A stretch of DNA of 64,000 nucleotides, from NCBI RefSeq assembly GCF_000021925.1, contig NC_011830.1, positions 2,442,501-2,506,500 of the forward strand. Reading direction: 5' to 3'. The stretch is from Desulfitobacterium hafniense DCB-2 (GTDB lineage Bacteria > Bacillota > Desulfitobacteriia > Desulfitobacteriales > Desulfitobacteriaceae). Both the position numbers and the translations under genes were made by a program. How positions within the stretch are numbered: the stretch's first letter is position 1; each line of letters starts with the position of its first letter. Below are positions 16,355 through 25,703 of this stretch, one piece after another. The notes below the pieces were generated by a model that made no database searches, was not told the DNA's origin, and saw only the letters and a list, made by a program, of their open reading frames with translations.

Positions 16355-16735
16355 TTGGATATTATCATCAGCAACTCCAGTGGGAAGCCTATATATGAGC
16401 AAATCACGTCTCAAATCAAAAATCTGATTATCACAGGAGAGCTTAAGCCTGGGGAGGCCCTGCCCTCTATGCGTCTTTTAGCTAAAGAACTGCGTATTAG
16501 TGTGATTACGACGAAAAGAGCTTATGAGGATTTGGAACGGGATGGGTTTATCCAGTCCATCATGGGGAAGGGAAGCTTTGTCGCTGCGCAAAATACAGAG
16601 TTTATACGAGAAGAGCATTTGCGGAAGGTGGAAGAATACCTGCAAAAAGCTATTGAGACGGCTAAACTCTCAGATATATCACTGGAAGAGCTTATGGAGA
16701 TCACGGCCATGCTTTATAAGGAAGGGGAGGAATAA
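16355..16735 (+). CDS. GntR-family regulator, YtrA type
   Basis: This 126-residue regulator has the GntR winged helix (about 10-75: PIYEQITSQIKNLIITGELKPGEALPS, then LRISVITTKRAYEDLERDGFI) and only a short helical tail. That is the YtrA subfamily, which controls adjacent ABC transporter genes. TTG 16355 follows GGGAGGTGA. Its stop codon abuts the start of the ABC ATPase gene, giving a three-gene operon behind the palindromic operator upstream. Confidence 0.9.
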   Translation: MDIIISNSSGKPIYEQITSQIKNLIITGELKPGEALPSMRLLAKELRISVITTKRAYEDLERDGFIQSIMGKGSFVAAQNTEFIREEHLRKVEEYLQKAIETAKLSDISLEELMEITAMLYKEGEE

Positions 16736-17584
16736 ATGGAAAATGTCCTCGAAACAAAGAATCTATCGAAAAGATATCAGGAGTTTGAATTGAAGAATGT
16801 CAGCTTTTCCTTACCCAAGGGCTGCATTATGGGGTTAGTCGGGGAGAATGGAGCGGGAAAAAGCACAACCATTAAGCTGCTGCTCAACTTAATCCGGCGT
16901 GATGGGGGAGAGGTGAAGATCTTAGGCAAGGATAATTTGAACCATGAGAAGGAGATCAAGGAAGACATAGGAGTTGTGTTTGATGAGAGCAACTTTCCGG
17001 ATAATATGAATGCCGCGGATATATCCCTGGTGATGAACAATATCTATAGGAACTGGGATCAGAAGCTTTTTGACGGTTATCTGCGGAGATTTAGTTTGCC
17101 GCCCCAGAAAAAGGTCAAAGATTATTCCAGGGGTATGAAAATGAAGCTGTCTATCGCTGCGGCCTTGTCTCATCACCCTAAATTCTTGATTCTTGATGAA
17201 CCCACCAGTGGTTTGGATCCCATGGTGCGGGAAGAAATTCTGGATATTTTTCTGGAGTTTATCCAGGACGAAGAACATTCTATCTTGATCTCCTCGCATA
17301 TCATCAGTGATCTAGAGAAAATTGCCGACTATATTACGTTCATTCATAAAGGGAAAATATTATTCAGCGAGGCCAAGGATCAGCTTCTTGAGGATTATGG
17401 GATTCTCAAGTGCAGCCATACGGAATTGGATCAACTGGATAAAGGGTTGATCATGGGCTATCGGAAAAATCAGTTTGGCGTTGAAGCTCTGGTCAAAAGA
17501 AAAAAGCTCAAAGGCAAATTCCTGATCGATTCAGCAGGAATCGAGGATATTATGCTGTTTTATAGCAGGGGGGTAGGGAAATGA
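16736..17584 (+). CDS. ABC transporter ATP-binding protein (YtrB-like)
   Basis: This 282-residue ABC-2-type ATPase has Walker A GENGAGKST (about 37), signature SRGMKMKLSIAAAL (about 132), Walker B FLILDEPTSGLDP (about 154) and an H-loop SSHIISD. The last 70 residues form a divergent C-terminal domain. It powers the 207-residue permease encoded next, overlapping it by 4 nt (ATGA). Related Firmicute systems respond to cell-wall-active compounds; the substrate here is unknown. Confidence 0.9.
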   Translation: MENVLETKNLSKRYQEFELKNVSFSLPKGCIMGLVGENGAGKSTTIKLLLNLIRRDGGEVKILGKDNLNHEKEIKEDIGVVFDESNFPDNMNAADISLVMNNIYRNWDQKLFDGYLRRFSLPPQKKVKDYSRGMKMKLSIAAALSHHPKFLILDEPTSGLDPMVREEILDIFLEFIQDEEHSILISSHIISDLEKIADYITFIHKGKILFSEAKDQLLEDYGILKCSHTELDQLDKGLIMGYRKNQFGVEALVKRKKLKGKFLIDSAGIEDIMLFYSRGVGK

Positions 17585-18204
17585 AAGGATTGATTATTAA
17601 GGATATCTTTGCCTTAAGACAGCAAGGTAAAATACTTTTGGCATTGCTGGTGTTCTATGCCGTCTATTCAGTCGTATTTCAAAATCTAAGTATGCTGGCA
17701 GGCATGATCGTTCTCCTCTGTGTTATGCTGCCTGTCACGACCATGGCTTATGATGAAAAAAGCAAATGGGATAAATATGCGCTATCTATGCCCATCCCCA
17801 GAAAAACCATTGTCCTCAGCAAATATTTGTTTGCGATCATAGCTGAATTTTTGGCAGTGATTATAATTGGCATTCTCGGTGGGATCATCGTCTTTTTTAC
17901 AGGTGAAATGGTCATCGGGGAGATGCTCGTCATGACCTTGGCCTTAGGTGGAGCTGGTTTGTTCTTTCTCGCCCTTGTCCTGCCCATACTTTTTAAATTT
18001 GGTGTGGAAAAGGCCCGATTTATTATGCTGCTGGCGTTTTTTATTCCCTCAATGATTGTTATGATGCTTCCCCAGCTGGGGATTGAGCCTCCCAGTGCTC
18101 AAACCCTAAGATTTTTAGGATATCTATCACCTCTGATTGTGGCAGGTCTGCTCCTGTTTTCTGTGAAAATCTCCATTGGTATCTATAATAAAAAAGAGTT
18201 TTAG
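17581..18204 (+). CDS. ABC-2 type permease
   Basis: This 207-residue membrane protein has about six spans and resembles the small ABC-2 permeases paired with YtrB-like ATPases. The conserved cytoplasmic segment MAYDEKSKWDKYALSMPIPR (about 55-74) is typical. It would dimerise with the upstream ATPase to form an exporter or a membrane-stress complex. ATG 17581 overlaps the ATPase stop. Confidence 0.85.
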   Translation: MKGLIIKDIFALRQQGKILLALLVFYAVYSVVFQNLSMLAGMIVLLCVMLPVTTMAYDEKSKWDKYALSMPIPRKTIVLSKYLFAIIAEFLAVIIIGILGGIIVFFTGEMVIGEMLVMTLALGGAGLFFLALVLPILFKFGVEKARFIMLLAFFIPSMIVMMLPQLGIEPPSAQTLRFLGYLSPLIVAGLLLFSVKISIGIYNKKEF

Positions 18205-18242
18205 CCCTTTGCTCGGAAGGGGCTGGGAGCCGTTGAAGAGGA

Positions 18243-18276
18243 GGATCTTTGGACTGATGTTCAGAGATCCCTTTTG
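18243..18276 (+). terminator. Possible terminator after the ABC operon
   Basis: GGATCTTT with a downstream AGAGATCC forms a short stem followed by CTTTTGTGTTT. It is weaker than the others in the window. Confidence 0.45.
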
Positions 18277-18283
18277 TGTTTGA

Positions 18284-18313
18284 GGATGGAGATTCCCTTT
18301 ATTTGGCATACTA
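18284..18313 (+). promoter_or_regulatory. Candidate sigma-G promoter for the ger operon
   Basis: A -10 of CATACTA (18307-18313) fits the forespore sigma-G consensus CATNHTA. The -35 candidate GGATGG, 18 bp upstream, is only a partial match. gerA-type operons are normally sigma-G dependent, which supports the call. Confidence 0.4.
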
Positions 18314-18362
18314 ACTCAATAATAGTTATCTATAGAAACATTCAAGAAGGTCAGGGAAGTGT

Positions 18363-19976
18363 ATGCTTAAGGAATTGATTCAAAAAGCCCTCTCTCAAGG
18401 GAATGAAAAAAATGCCAATGAAAAAGATCAATGGGAAGTCCAGGCTAAGGCTTTGGATCATTCCCTTCAGGAAAACCTGCAAAGTTTGCAGCAGATCTTT
18501 GAGCGGTGTGGTGATATTACTTTCCGGGAATTTAAGATTAATGCTGGTGAGTCCATCGATGCCGCACTGATTTATTTCCAGGAAATTACTGATGCCAAAA
18601 AAATTTCCGAGTATATGCTGGGGCCGATAATGATGCATGAAACATCTGGGGCGGCTGACGATGGTCAGCCGGTTGCTGAGAAAATCGTTGACTTTGTCCG
18701 GAATCACTTAAGCACAGCGGCCAATGTGGAAACGGCCCGGGACATAGGCGAACTAACCAAAGGGATATTGGACTCTAAGGTGGCTTTACTTATCGAGGGA
18801 GCGCCGGCTGCCTTATTGATGGATGCTCATGGGGAAAGAGCGAGGAGTATAGCAGAGCCTGATTCAGAGCCGGTGGTCAGGGGACCTAAAGACGGCTTCG
18901 TGGAATGTTTAGCCACCAATGTCATGCTGCTGCGCCGCCGCATACGCACCAGCCGCTTTAAGATGGAGGCCTTCGAGATAGGTGAGCTGACCCGCACGAA
19001 AGTAGGTGTCTGCTATATTCAGGGAATCGCTGATAATAAAATCGTGGAAGAAGTAAAGATCCGTCTGCACAGGATTAAAATAGATGGAGTTCTGGCCAGC
19101 GGCTATATCGAAGAAATGATTCAGGATGAATCCCTATCGAATTTTCCTTTGATCTTCACCACGGAACGTCCTGACCGGGTCGCGGGCTGTTTGCTGGAGG
19201 GCAGAGTCGCTATTATGGTGGACAATACTCCTGTGAGCCTGGTGGTGCCCTGCACTTTTATGACACTGCTGCAGGCCTCTGAGGACTATTTTACGACTGC
19301 CGAATTTTCCACCTTTATTCGTATTTTGCGTTTTATCGGCCTCAATTTCTCTCTGATGCTCCCGGCCTTAACGGTGGCTGTTTTTTCCTTTCATCAGGAA
19401 TTGATTCCCCTGCCCTTGCTCGCCACTGTGGCAGGCGCCCGCCAGGAATTGCCTTTTCCCATTTTTCTGGAGATTCTTGCTATGGAAATAACCTTTGAAT
19501 TGCTGCGGGAAGCAGGGGTCCGCCTTCCTAAAACCATAGGCCAGGCGATTAGCACCGTAGGGGGTATTGTCATTGGCCAAGCTGCGGTAAACGCCGGTTT
19601 TGTGTCGCCCTTATCCGTAATTGTCGTGGCTTTGACCGCTATTTCCTCCTTTACGATTCCTAATTATCCGGCCGGGACGTCTATTCGTATCCTGCGCTTT
19701 TTCCTTTTGGTATGTTCGGCTATTTTAGGAATCGTAGGAGTTATGTTTGCTCTTATGTTTATTCTTTTTCATCTCAACAGTTTAAGATCCTTTGGAGTGC
19801 CTTATCTTACCCCCTTTGCGCCCTATAGCCTCAAAGATCTTAAAGACACCGTCGTTCGTGCGCCCTGGTGGGCGATGCTCGCCCGTCCCCGTTTGGTGAA
19901 TGAGGGGACGGAACGTCAGGCAAGGAATCAGGGGCCCCAAAAGCCGGATCAAGAGGGAGGGGACTCTCATCGATAG
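18363..19976 (+). CDS. gerAA: Spore germination receptor subunit A (GerA family)
   Basis: This 537-residue protein has the GerA layout: a soluble N-terminal domain (to about 300) with GIADNKIVEEVKIRL and the conserved PLIFTTERPDRVAGCLLEGRVAI segment, then a membrane half with about five spans containing FTIPNYPAG and LTPFAPYSLKDLKD. Together with the next two products it forms the inner-membrane nutrient receptor of spores. The gene order A-B-C is standard. The nutrient cannot be predicted. ATG 18363 lies just after an AGGGAAGTG SD. Confidence 0.93.
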   Translation: MLKELIQKALSQGNEKNANEKDQWEVQAKALDHSLQENLQSLQQIFERCGDITFREFKINAGESIDAALIYFQEITDAKKISEYMLGPIMMHETSGAADDGQPVAEKIVDFVRNHLSTAANVETARDIGELTKGILDSKVALLIEGAPAALLMDAHGERARSIAEPDSEPVVRGPKDGFVECLATNVMLLRRRIRTSRFKMEAFEIGELTRTKVGVCYIQGIADNKIVEEVKIRLHRIKIDGVLASGYIEEMIQDESLSNFPLIFTTERPDRVAGCLLEGRVAIMVDNTPVSLVVPCTFMTLLQASEDYFTTAEFSTFIRILRFIGLNFSLMLPALTVAVFSFHQELIPLPLLATVAGARQELPFPIFLEILAMEITFELLREAGVRLPKTIGQAISTVGGIVIGQAAVNAGFVSPLSVIVVALTAISSFTIPNYPAGTSIRILRFFLLVCSAILGIVGVMFALMFILFHLNSLRSFGVPYLTPFAPYSLKDLKDTVVRAPWWAMLARPRLVNEGTERQARNQGPQKPDQEGGDSHR

Positions 19977-19977
19977 A

Positions 19978-21063
19978 GTGCGCATATCTGCTTCACAATT
20001 TGCCGTGCTTTTGTTTTTAACGATTATGGCGACGGCTGTTCTTGTCGTCCCCAGTATTACGGCTAAGACGGCCGGTCAGTCAGCCTGGATGGTACCTGCT
20101 CTGGCAGCGGGATTGGGATGTCTCACTCTATGGCTGACGACAAAGCTCAACCGGCGTTTTCCGGAAAAGAACTTAATCCAATACAGCAGGACTATCGCCG
20201 GAAAGTATCTGGGGAAAATGATCGGGATCGGCTATATGATCTTTTTCTTGGTGTTTAGTTTCTTGATTGTACAACAGGTTGCTGAAGTTCTGTATTTTTT
20301 TCTTTTGAAAAATACTCCTCCCTGGTTTCTCGCTCTTTGTTTTATATTGGTTTGCAGTTACGGTGTTTTCCAGGGGATTGAAGTGATCGCCCGTACCGCT
20401 CAATTTGTGCTGCCCCTGTTTGTGCTCAGCTTTCTTAGCATTGTATTTTTTGCTTTTCAAGATATGCAGCTGAAAGAATTAATGCCTTTGCTGGAAGGAG
20501 GAATGTATCCCATCATCAGGGCGTCCGTAGTTCCGGGTTCCTGGTTTGGTGAATGCATCATTCTGGCTTTTCTGTTTCCCCACATCCATAAGCAAAAAGA
20601 GATTTTTCGACAAGGCTTTTGGGCTATCCTGGCCGCCGCAGTTTTCTTTACCGGGAATATACTCTTAACCGTGCTTATTTTGGGTCCGGAATTAACGGCC
20701 AACTACGATTTACCCTTTTGGCTGGTCATTCGTTTTATTGAAGTTGGAAGCACTTTTCTGCGCATTGAGACGGTCATCGTTTTTCTCTGGATTTCCGCAG
20801 TTGTCGTGAAGTTTACCCTCATTTATTATTTAGGGTGTGTCACGACCGCCGAAGTATTTGGCTGGAAATCCTATCAACGGATTGTAATTCCTTTTGGGTT
20901 AGTTCTCGCCGCAGCTTCCAATTTTCTTTTGAACAATTCGATGGAGTTAAATTCATTCTTAAGCAACTATTGGCCGCCTTTTGCCTATGTTTTTGAACTG
21001 GTGATACCAGGTCTGTTATTGGCGGCGGCTGTACTCCTTAAGAAAGGAAGAAAGGCACAGTGA
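19978..21063 (+). CDS. gerAB: Spore germination permease subunit B (GerAB/YndE family)
   Basis: This is a ten-span protein of the amino acid/polyamine permease superfamily, about 360 residues, typical of GerAB. ISASQFAVLLF near the start and GKMIGIGYMIFFLVFS are family-like. The start is uncertain. A strong SD (GAGGGAGGGG) ends 6 nt before an in-frame ATC at 19969, while the nearest standard start is GTG 19978, one base after the gerAA stop. ATG 19900 inside gerAA has no SD. I report GTG 19978. The gene overlaps gerAC by 4 nt. Confidence 0.88.
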   Translation: MRISASQFAVLLFLTIMATAVLVVPSITAKTAGQSAWMVPALAAGLGCLTLWLTTKLNRRFPEKNLIQYSRTIAGKYLGKMIGIGYMIFFLVFSFLIVQQVAEVLYFFLLKNTPPWFLALCFILVCSYGVFQGIEVIARTAQFVLPLFVLSFLSIVFFAFQDMQLKELMPLLEGGMYPIIRASVVPGSWFGECIILAFLFPHIHKQKEIFRQGFWAILAAAVFFTGNILLTVLILGPELTANYDLPFWLVIRFIEVGSTFLRIETVIVFLWISAVVVKFTLIYYLGCVTTAEVFGWKSYQRIVIPFGLVLAAASNFLLNNSMELNSFLSNYWPPFAYVFELVIPGLLLAAAVLLKKGRKAQ

Positions 21064-22235
21064 AGAAGAAGGCTCATGGTTTATTAGTGATCAGCCTGTT
21101 GGCAAGCGTCCTCCTGATGAACGGATGTTGGGACAGCAGGGAAGTGGAGGACTTAGCTGTATCAACTCTTGTTGCCTGGGATCGAGTTACCGTCGAGGGG
21201 AAGGATCTATGGCAGATTTCCACCCGCATCCTGGATTTGAGAGTACCTCAGGGCAGTGGGGGAAAAAAAGATTCAAGTGCGCGGGAGCTCCTGCTGAAAG
21301 GGACCGGAATTACGATCCAAGATGCTTTTAATAATCTGGTCAAGCGCTTGCCGGCTACGGATTTTGTTGAGCATAATGTGGCGATTATTATTGGGGAAAG
21401 AGTGGCCCGGGAAGAACTTCCCAATATCATGAGTGCGGACCTGCGCTTGCCCTTCTCCCGTATCAGTGTTGATATGTTTGTTTGTGAAGGGGAGGCTTAT
21501 AAAATATTGCAGGCAGAACCGGAATTGAGTTCAACTTTGTCAAAAGAGGTGCGCAAGATTGCTGATAAAACCATGGAAGAAAGCGGAGCTGCTCTTAAAA
21601 TGACCGCATTGGATTTCAGTAAGCAGCTTATTCGCAAGGACCGGGATACAGTATTGCCCCGCATCAGAATTTATTCCAAGCAGGAGGGAGAGGAAAGCGT
21701 CGAAACCTCTGTAGAGATTCAGGGATTTGGAGTGATTCGTGACTCAGAGCTGGTTGGGTGGCTGGAGGACGAAGAAGCTTTAGGGTATGTTCTCAGCGTG
21801 GGACGTCCGACGAATCCGGAAATCCCTCTGGCAGTGACGGTGGGAGATGTTCTCTTCAGTTTTTATATGACCAATACCAAGGGGCAGATCTCCTCAGGGC
21901 TGGTGGAGGGAAAACCCAAGTTTACCATCCATATCAAAGCCGACGGTGTAGTCCACGAGGCAAGCGTACCTATGCTGAATGAAGAGGATCGGCCGGTCTT
22001 GGAAAAAGCTATTGAGGAAAAGATTATAGATGTGGTCTGGAAAACTGTCGCTAAGGCGAGAGAATGTGATGCTGATATTTTCGGCTTTAACGAACACCTG
22101 CATCGATATCACCTCAAAGAATGGAAGACCATTGCTCCTGAATGGCGCAGTTATTTTAGAGATGCTGAAATTGAAGTGGAAGTAGATGCGGAAATTAAGG
22201 CTTTCGGTACATCCAACACTGGGTTTGATTTTTAA
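21060..22235 (+). CDS. gerAC: Spore germination lipoprotein subunit C (Ger(x)C family)
   Basis: This 391-residue lipoprotein has a signal ending in LLMNGC (Cys23) followed by WDSREVEDLA, the hallmark GCWD(S/R)xE(I/V) start of mature GerC proteins. The C-terminal third includes KCQKxxxD-like WKTVAKARECDADIFGFNEHLHRYH and WRSYFRDAEIEVEVDAEI, both common to the family. It completes the germinant receptor on the outer face of the inner spore membrane. The GTG start at 21060 overlaps the gerAB stop. Confidence 0.93.
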   Translation: MKKKAHGLLVISLLASVLLMNGCWDSREVEDLAVSTLVAWDRVTVEGKDLWQISTRILDLRVPQGSGGKKDSSARELLLKGTGITIQDAFNNLVKRLPATDFVEHNVAIIIGERVAREELPNIMSADLRLPFSRISVDMFVCEGEAYKILQAEPELSSTLSKEVRKIADKTMEESGAALKMTALDFSKQLIRKDRDTVLPRIRIYSKQEGEESVETSVEIQGFGVIRDSELVGWLEDEEALGYVLSVGRPTNPEIPLAVTVGDVLFSFYMTNTKGQISSGLVEGKPKFTIHIKADGVVHEASVPMLNEEDRPVLEKAIEEKIIDVVWKTVAKARECDADIFGFNEHLHRYHLKEWKTIAPEWRSYFRDAEIEVEVDAEIKAFGTSNTGFDF

Positions 22236-22356
22236 AACGATCAGGCAAGGGTCAAGACGGTTTCTCCTTCTTTCGACATGGAAATTTACAGCGAAAAATT
22301 ATACAATAGAAGAGATTGATTTTTAAAACAAGATGCAGAGGAGAAAGAGGAACGCT

Positions 22357-23595
22357 ATGCAAGGAGTTACAGAAAGCCGCCAAGACAAAATGGGGCAGAA
22401 ACATCTGGGCCGGAAGGGCCTTATTGCCTTTATCGTATTGATGAACATGTTTATCCCTTTATCTATGGACCTCTATCTGCCGGCCTTGCCGAAGATGAAT
22501 GAGTATTTCGGCAGCAGTGCCGCCATCACCAATTTAACCCTAAGCCTGTTTTTTTTGTTTTATGCTATAGCCATTCTCGTCTGGGGACCGTTAAGCGATC
22601 GATACGGCCGGAAGCCGATCATCATGGTGGGGAGCGCTATTTATATTGTCAGCAGCATTGCCTGTGCCCTATCCACTAACATCACCCTCTTGATTATTTC
22701 CCGGGCTTGTCAGGGAATTGGTTCAGGAGGGATTACCTCCGCCTCCATGGCGATCATCAAAGATTGCTTTACAGGGAAAAGCAGAGAAACCATTCTGGCC
22801 GTGACCCAAGCGATTTCAGGACTGGCGCCTATGCTTGCCCCTATAGTCGGCGCCTGGATTTTGTATTTTACCGACTGGCGGGGGTCCTTCTGGCTATTGG
22901 CTTTCATTAGTGTCATCAATTTAGTATTGACGATCCTCTATCAGGAAACATTAAGGGAAGAGGAGCGCTACCGGGGCAGCCTGATCGGCTCCTGGAGCCG
23001 TTTAGCGGTGGTGGCCGGCAATAAAAGCTTTATCATCCCCACCCTTATTTTCGCTTTAGGCTCTATCCACTTTATGGGCTATATCGCTGTGTCCTCCTAT
23101 GTTTATATCGATTACTTCGGTCTCAGCGAGCAAATGTACAGTTATTTTTTTGCAGCCAATGCCTTTATCTCCATTTTAGGGCCGGCCATCTATATTCGTT
23201 TCTTTCTTAATTTTAATAAGAAGAGGTTAGCCGTTCTCTGCTTTGGTTTATCTGCCTTAAGTGGAATTCTGATTATGACCCTGGGGCAGTTGTCTCCCTA
23301 TATCTTTTTAATGGGAATTGTTTTGATGTCCCTGGCAGGAACCGTCATGCGTCCTTTCAGCACAAATATTCTCATGGAACAGCAAAAAGGAGATGCTGGC
23401 TCCATGTCCTCTATTCTCAATATGTCCTTTACTTTATTCGGCAGTTTGGGTATGGCCATCGCCTCCATCTCCTGGGGAAATATCGTAGCGGGCCTGGGAG
23501 CACTGATTGCCGTGGGTTCAGGGATTTCCATACTGGCTTGGTACGCCTTCATGAAGTCCGATATTCCTTGTGCCGGCGTCAAAGACAGTCAGTAA
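22357..23595 (+). CDS. MFS drug efflux transporter, Bcr/CflA family
   Basis: This 412-residue, 12-span major facilitator has PLSMDLYLPALP in TM1, the GPLSDRYGRKP loop motif (about 77-87) and GIGSGGITSASMAIIKD followed by APIVGAWIL, the antiporter motif C region. All are typical of proton-driven Bcr/CflA exporters. The substrate is unknown. ATG 22357 follows AAAGAGGA at good spacing; an ATG 24 bp upstream is less well placed. Confidence 0.9.
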   Translation: MQGVTESRQDKMGQKHLGRKGLIAFIVLMNMFIPLSMDLYLPALPKMNEYFGSSAAITNLTLSLFFLFYAIAILVWGPLSDRYGRKPIIMVGSAIYIVSSIACALSTNITLLIISRACQGIGSGGITSASMAIIKDCFTGKSRETILAVTQAISGLAPMLAPIVGAWILYFTDWRGSFWLLAFISVINLVLTILYQETLREEERYRGSLIGSWSRLAVVAGNKSFIIPTLIFALGSIHFMGYIAVSSYVYIDYFGLSEQMYSYFFAANAFISILGPAIYIRFFLNFNKKRLAVLCFGLSALSGILIMTLGQLSPYIFLMGIVLMSLAGTVMRPFSTNILMEQQKGDAGSMSSILNMSFTLFGSLGMAIASISWGNIVAGLGALIAVGSGISILAWYAFMKSDIPCAGVKDSQ

Positions 23596-23627
23596 TCTGA
23601 AGTGAATAGAGCCGGGGTGGGTAAGGT

Positions 23628-24194
23628 ATGGTGGATCAAAACATCAGAGCCTTTCTGGGAATTGACTTTACCGAGGAAGTGAAAGATGAAATCCATGAAT
23701 TGCAGCAGAACTTGAAAGGTTATGCCTTAAAAGGGCGATGGAAGGGGCGGGATAATTTTCATCTTACCTTAAAGTTTTTGGCTCAAATCTCTTTTGCTCA
23801 AAAAGCTCAGATAGATGAATCCCTGCAGAGCTTATGCCGCAAGGAAAAACCCTTTAATTTAGAGTTGAAGGGTCTGGGAGTATTCGGCGGCAAAGAATCC
23901 TGCCGGGTGCTATGGCTGGGCTTAGCCGGTGATATGCAGGATTTGAGATCCCTCCATAAAAAAGTGGATCAGGTTCTGACCCCTCTGGGCTTTCCTCCCG
24001 AAAGAAGGCCCTTTAGTCCACATATTACTCTGGGACAGGATATTGTGTTTGCAGGCGGTTTTGAGGAAATCCAGGCAAAGGTCGGAGGTTTTGAGTTCAC
24101 TCCAACTCATGTAGAAAGGATTCACCTCTTTAAAAGTGAGCAAGTTCAGTTCAAAAGAATCTATACAAAGCTCGCGGATTATTCCCTGGGTTAA
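23628..24194 (+). CDS. thpR: RNA 2',3'-cyclic phosphodiesterase (ThpR/LigT)
   Basis: This 188-residue 2H phosphoesterase carries both HxTx catalytic motifs: HLTL (about 45-48, in DNFHLTLKFL) and HITL (about 131-134, in PFSPHITLGQD). The opening RAFLGIDF is typical of the ThpR/LigT branch. It opens 2',3'-cyclic phosphates on RNA ends to 2'-phosphates; the physiological substrate in bacteria is unclear. It lies 32 bp downstream of the MFS gene and may be co-transcribed. Confidence 0.92.
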   Translation: MVDQNIRAFLGIDFTEEVKDEIHELQQNLKGYALKGRWKGRDNFHLTLKFLAQISFAQKAQIDESLQSLCRKEKPFNLELKGLGVFGGKESCRVLWLGLAGDMQDLRSLHKKVDQVLTPLGFPPERRPFSPHITLGQDIVFAGGFEEIQAKVGGFEFTPTHVERIHLFKSEQVQFKRIYTKLADYSLG

Positions 24195-24234
24195 TGAATC
24201 GTTGAGTTGTTATCAATATCGCCATATGCATGCA

Positions 24235-24270
24235 AAAGGAGCCGCGACAGCAGTTGTTGCAGCTCCTTTA
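24235..24270. terminator. Bidirectional terminator between thpR and the tlpA-like gene
   Basis: AAAGGAGCCGC pairs imperfectly with GCAGCTCCTTT. A-rich and T-rich flanks serve both convergent genes. Confidence 0.7.
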
Positions 24271-24302
24271 TTCATATCTCACAGGGGTGCGCCCTGAAGA
24301 GT

Positions 24303-24902
24303 CTATTGTTTGAGCATATCTTTCAGTATGGTTTCCAAGGTACTCTTCTTCAAGGGTCCCCGGTACCCGGTTACAATATATCCTTCCCCATCGATGAACA
24401 GGGTGGTGGGAATGGTGGAAACCCCATAGACAGAGGCGGCTTGATGGTTTTTATCCAGATAAATAGGGAAATCATACCCCTCTTTATCCACAAAGGCTTG
24501 GCCGGATTCTTCGGTTTCCCGCTGGCCGTCTACCAGATCCACCATCAGAAAGGCTACATCATCCTTATATTGGGCATAAACTTCGTTAAAATGGGGCATT
24601 TCCTCACGGCAGGGAGGGCACCAGGAGGCCCAGAAATTCAAGACCACAGGCTTCCCGCGAAAGTCGGATAATCTATGTTCGGTACCGTCGGTCCCATAGA
24701 CAGTGAAATTGGGCGCTTCTGTTTTCTTTTCTTCCTGTGCAGCAGGATCTGCGGACTGGGCATCCGGCTTATCCTGGCCCTGAGTCATCGGCTCCTGAGT
24801 GGGGCCATAGTTTTCAGACAAAGAGGAGTAGGCCGTATAGGCGATCCCCAGGAACAGGACAAAGGCAATGATGCCCAGAATTAATTTGGTTTTACTATTC
24901 AT
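24303..24902 (-). CDS. TlpA/ResA-type membrane-anchored thioredoxin
   Basis: This 199-residue protein has an N-terminal anchor (about 7-25), an acidic linker and a thioredoxin fold whose active site is WASWCPPCREEMP (CPPC at about 94-97) and whose cis-Pro motif is STIPTT. It acts outside the membrane as a thiol-disulfide reductase, as in cytochrome c maturation or sporulation. It sits 46 bp downstream of ccdA on the same strand, and CcdA is the expected source of its electrons. The start follows GGGAGGG. Confidence 0.92.
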   Translation of the reverse strand: MNSKTKLILGIIAFVLFLGIAYTAYSSLSENYGPTQEPMTQGQDKPDAQSADPAAQEEKKTEAPNFTVYGTDGTEHRLSDFRGKPVVLNFWASWCPPCREEMPHFNEVYAQYKDDVAFLMVDLVDGQRETEESGQAFVDKEGYDFPIYLDKNHQAASVYGVSTIPTTLFIDGEGYIVTGYRGPLKKSTLETILKDMLKQ

Positions 24903-24948
24903 AATTACCCTCCCAGGATTAGTTTGATAGTTATCTTTCGTTTAATTT

Positions 24949-25620
24949 TTAAAAGGTGAGCAGGGTTAAGAAATACCCCATCATCCCTGTAGCCATTAAT
25001 ACTCCCACCAGGACTAAAAGTCCTCCTGAGATAAGATTAATAATTCGGTAGTTCCTCTTAATAAAGTCTAAGGTTGATTTCAGGCGTTCAATGAGCAGAG
25101 CGCTGGCCACGAAGGGAATTCCTAATCCTAAGGAAAAACACAGCAGCATGAATATCCCCTTGAGGCTTTCCCCTTCGCTGGCAGCGAGCATTAAGGCGGA
25201 GCCTAAAAATGCTCCCACACAGGGAGTCCAGCCAATGGAGAAAATGATGCCGAACAGCAAAGAGGAGAAAAAGCCTAAGTTTACTACCTTCATATTGACT
25301 TGCCGGTTGGTATTGAGGAAGGGAATGCGGATCACTCCCATAAAATTCAGGCCAAATAACACCACGATAAGCCCTGTAACAAGATTTATCACTTGATTGT
25401 AGTCGCGCAAAAAACTGCCCACAGTACCGGCAAAAGCTCCCAAAGCAACAAAAACCAGAGTGAATCCGAGGACAAAGCCAAGAGCATTGGTCAGGGTTCT
25501 TATTTTTTTATCATTGGCCCCCTGTCCGGCAAAATAGGAAATATAAATGGGCAACATGGGAAGCAGGCAAGGAGAGATAAAGGTAATGACTCCCTCCAGG
25601 AACAACAAAAGATACTGCAC
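24949..25620 (-). CDS. ccdA: CcdA-type transmembrane thiol-disulfide electron carrier
   Basis: This 223-residue, six-span protein has the two signature Cys-containing segments ITFISPCLLPMLP (about 13-25) and GIIFSIGWTPCVGAFLGSAL (about 124-143). CcdA moves reducing power from cytoplasmic thioredoxin to extracytoplasmic partners such as the TlpA-like protein encoded next. The start is GTG with AAAGGA 8 nt upstream. It follows a two-component system on the same strand with an 83-bp gap, so all four genes may be one operon. Confidence 0.93.
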   Translation of the reverse strand: MQYLLLFLEGVITFISPCLLPMLPIYISYFAGQGANDKKIRTLTNALGFVLGFTLVFVALGAFAGTVGSFLRDYNQVINLVTGLIVVLFGLNFMGVIRIPFLNTNRQVNMKVVNLGFFSSLLFGIIFSIGWTPCVGAFLGSALMLAASEGESLKGIFMLLCFSLGLGIPFVASALLIERLKSTLDFIKRNYRIINLISGGLLVLVGVLMATGMMGYFLTLLTF

Positions 25621-25703
25621 GTGATCATCCTTTCCAAAAATAATATTTCAAGACTTAAAAGTATGGGTTCAGCTCTAAAAGCATAGTCAAGACCCAAAGG
25701 TAT

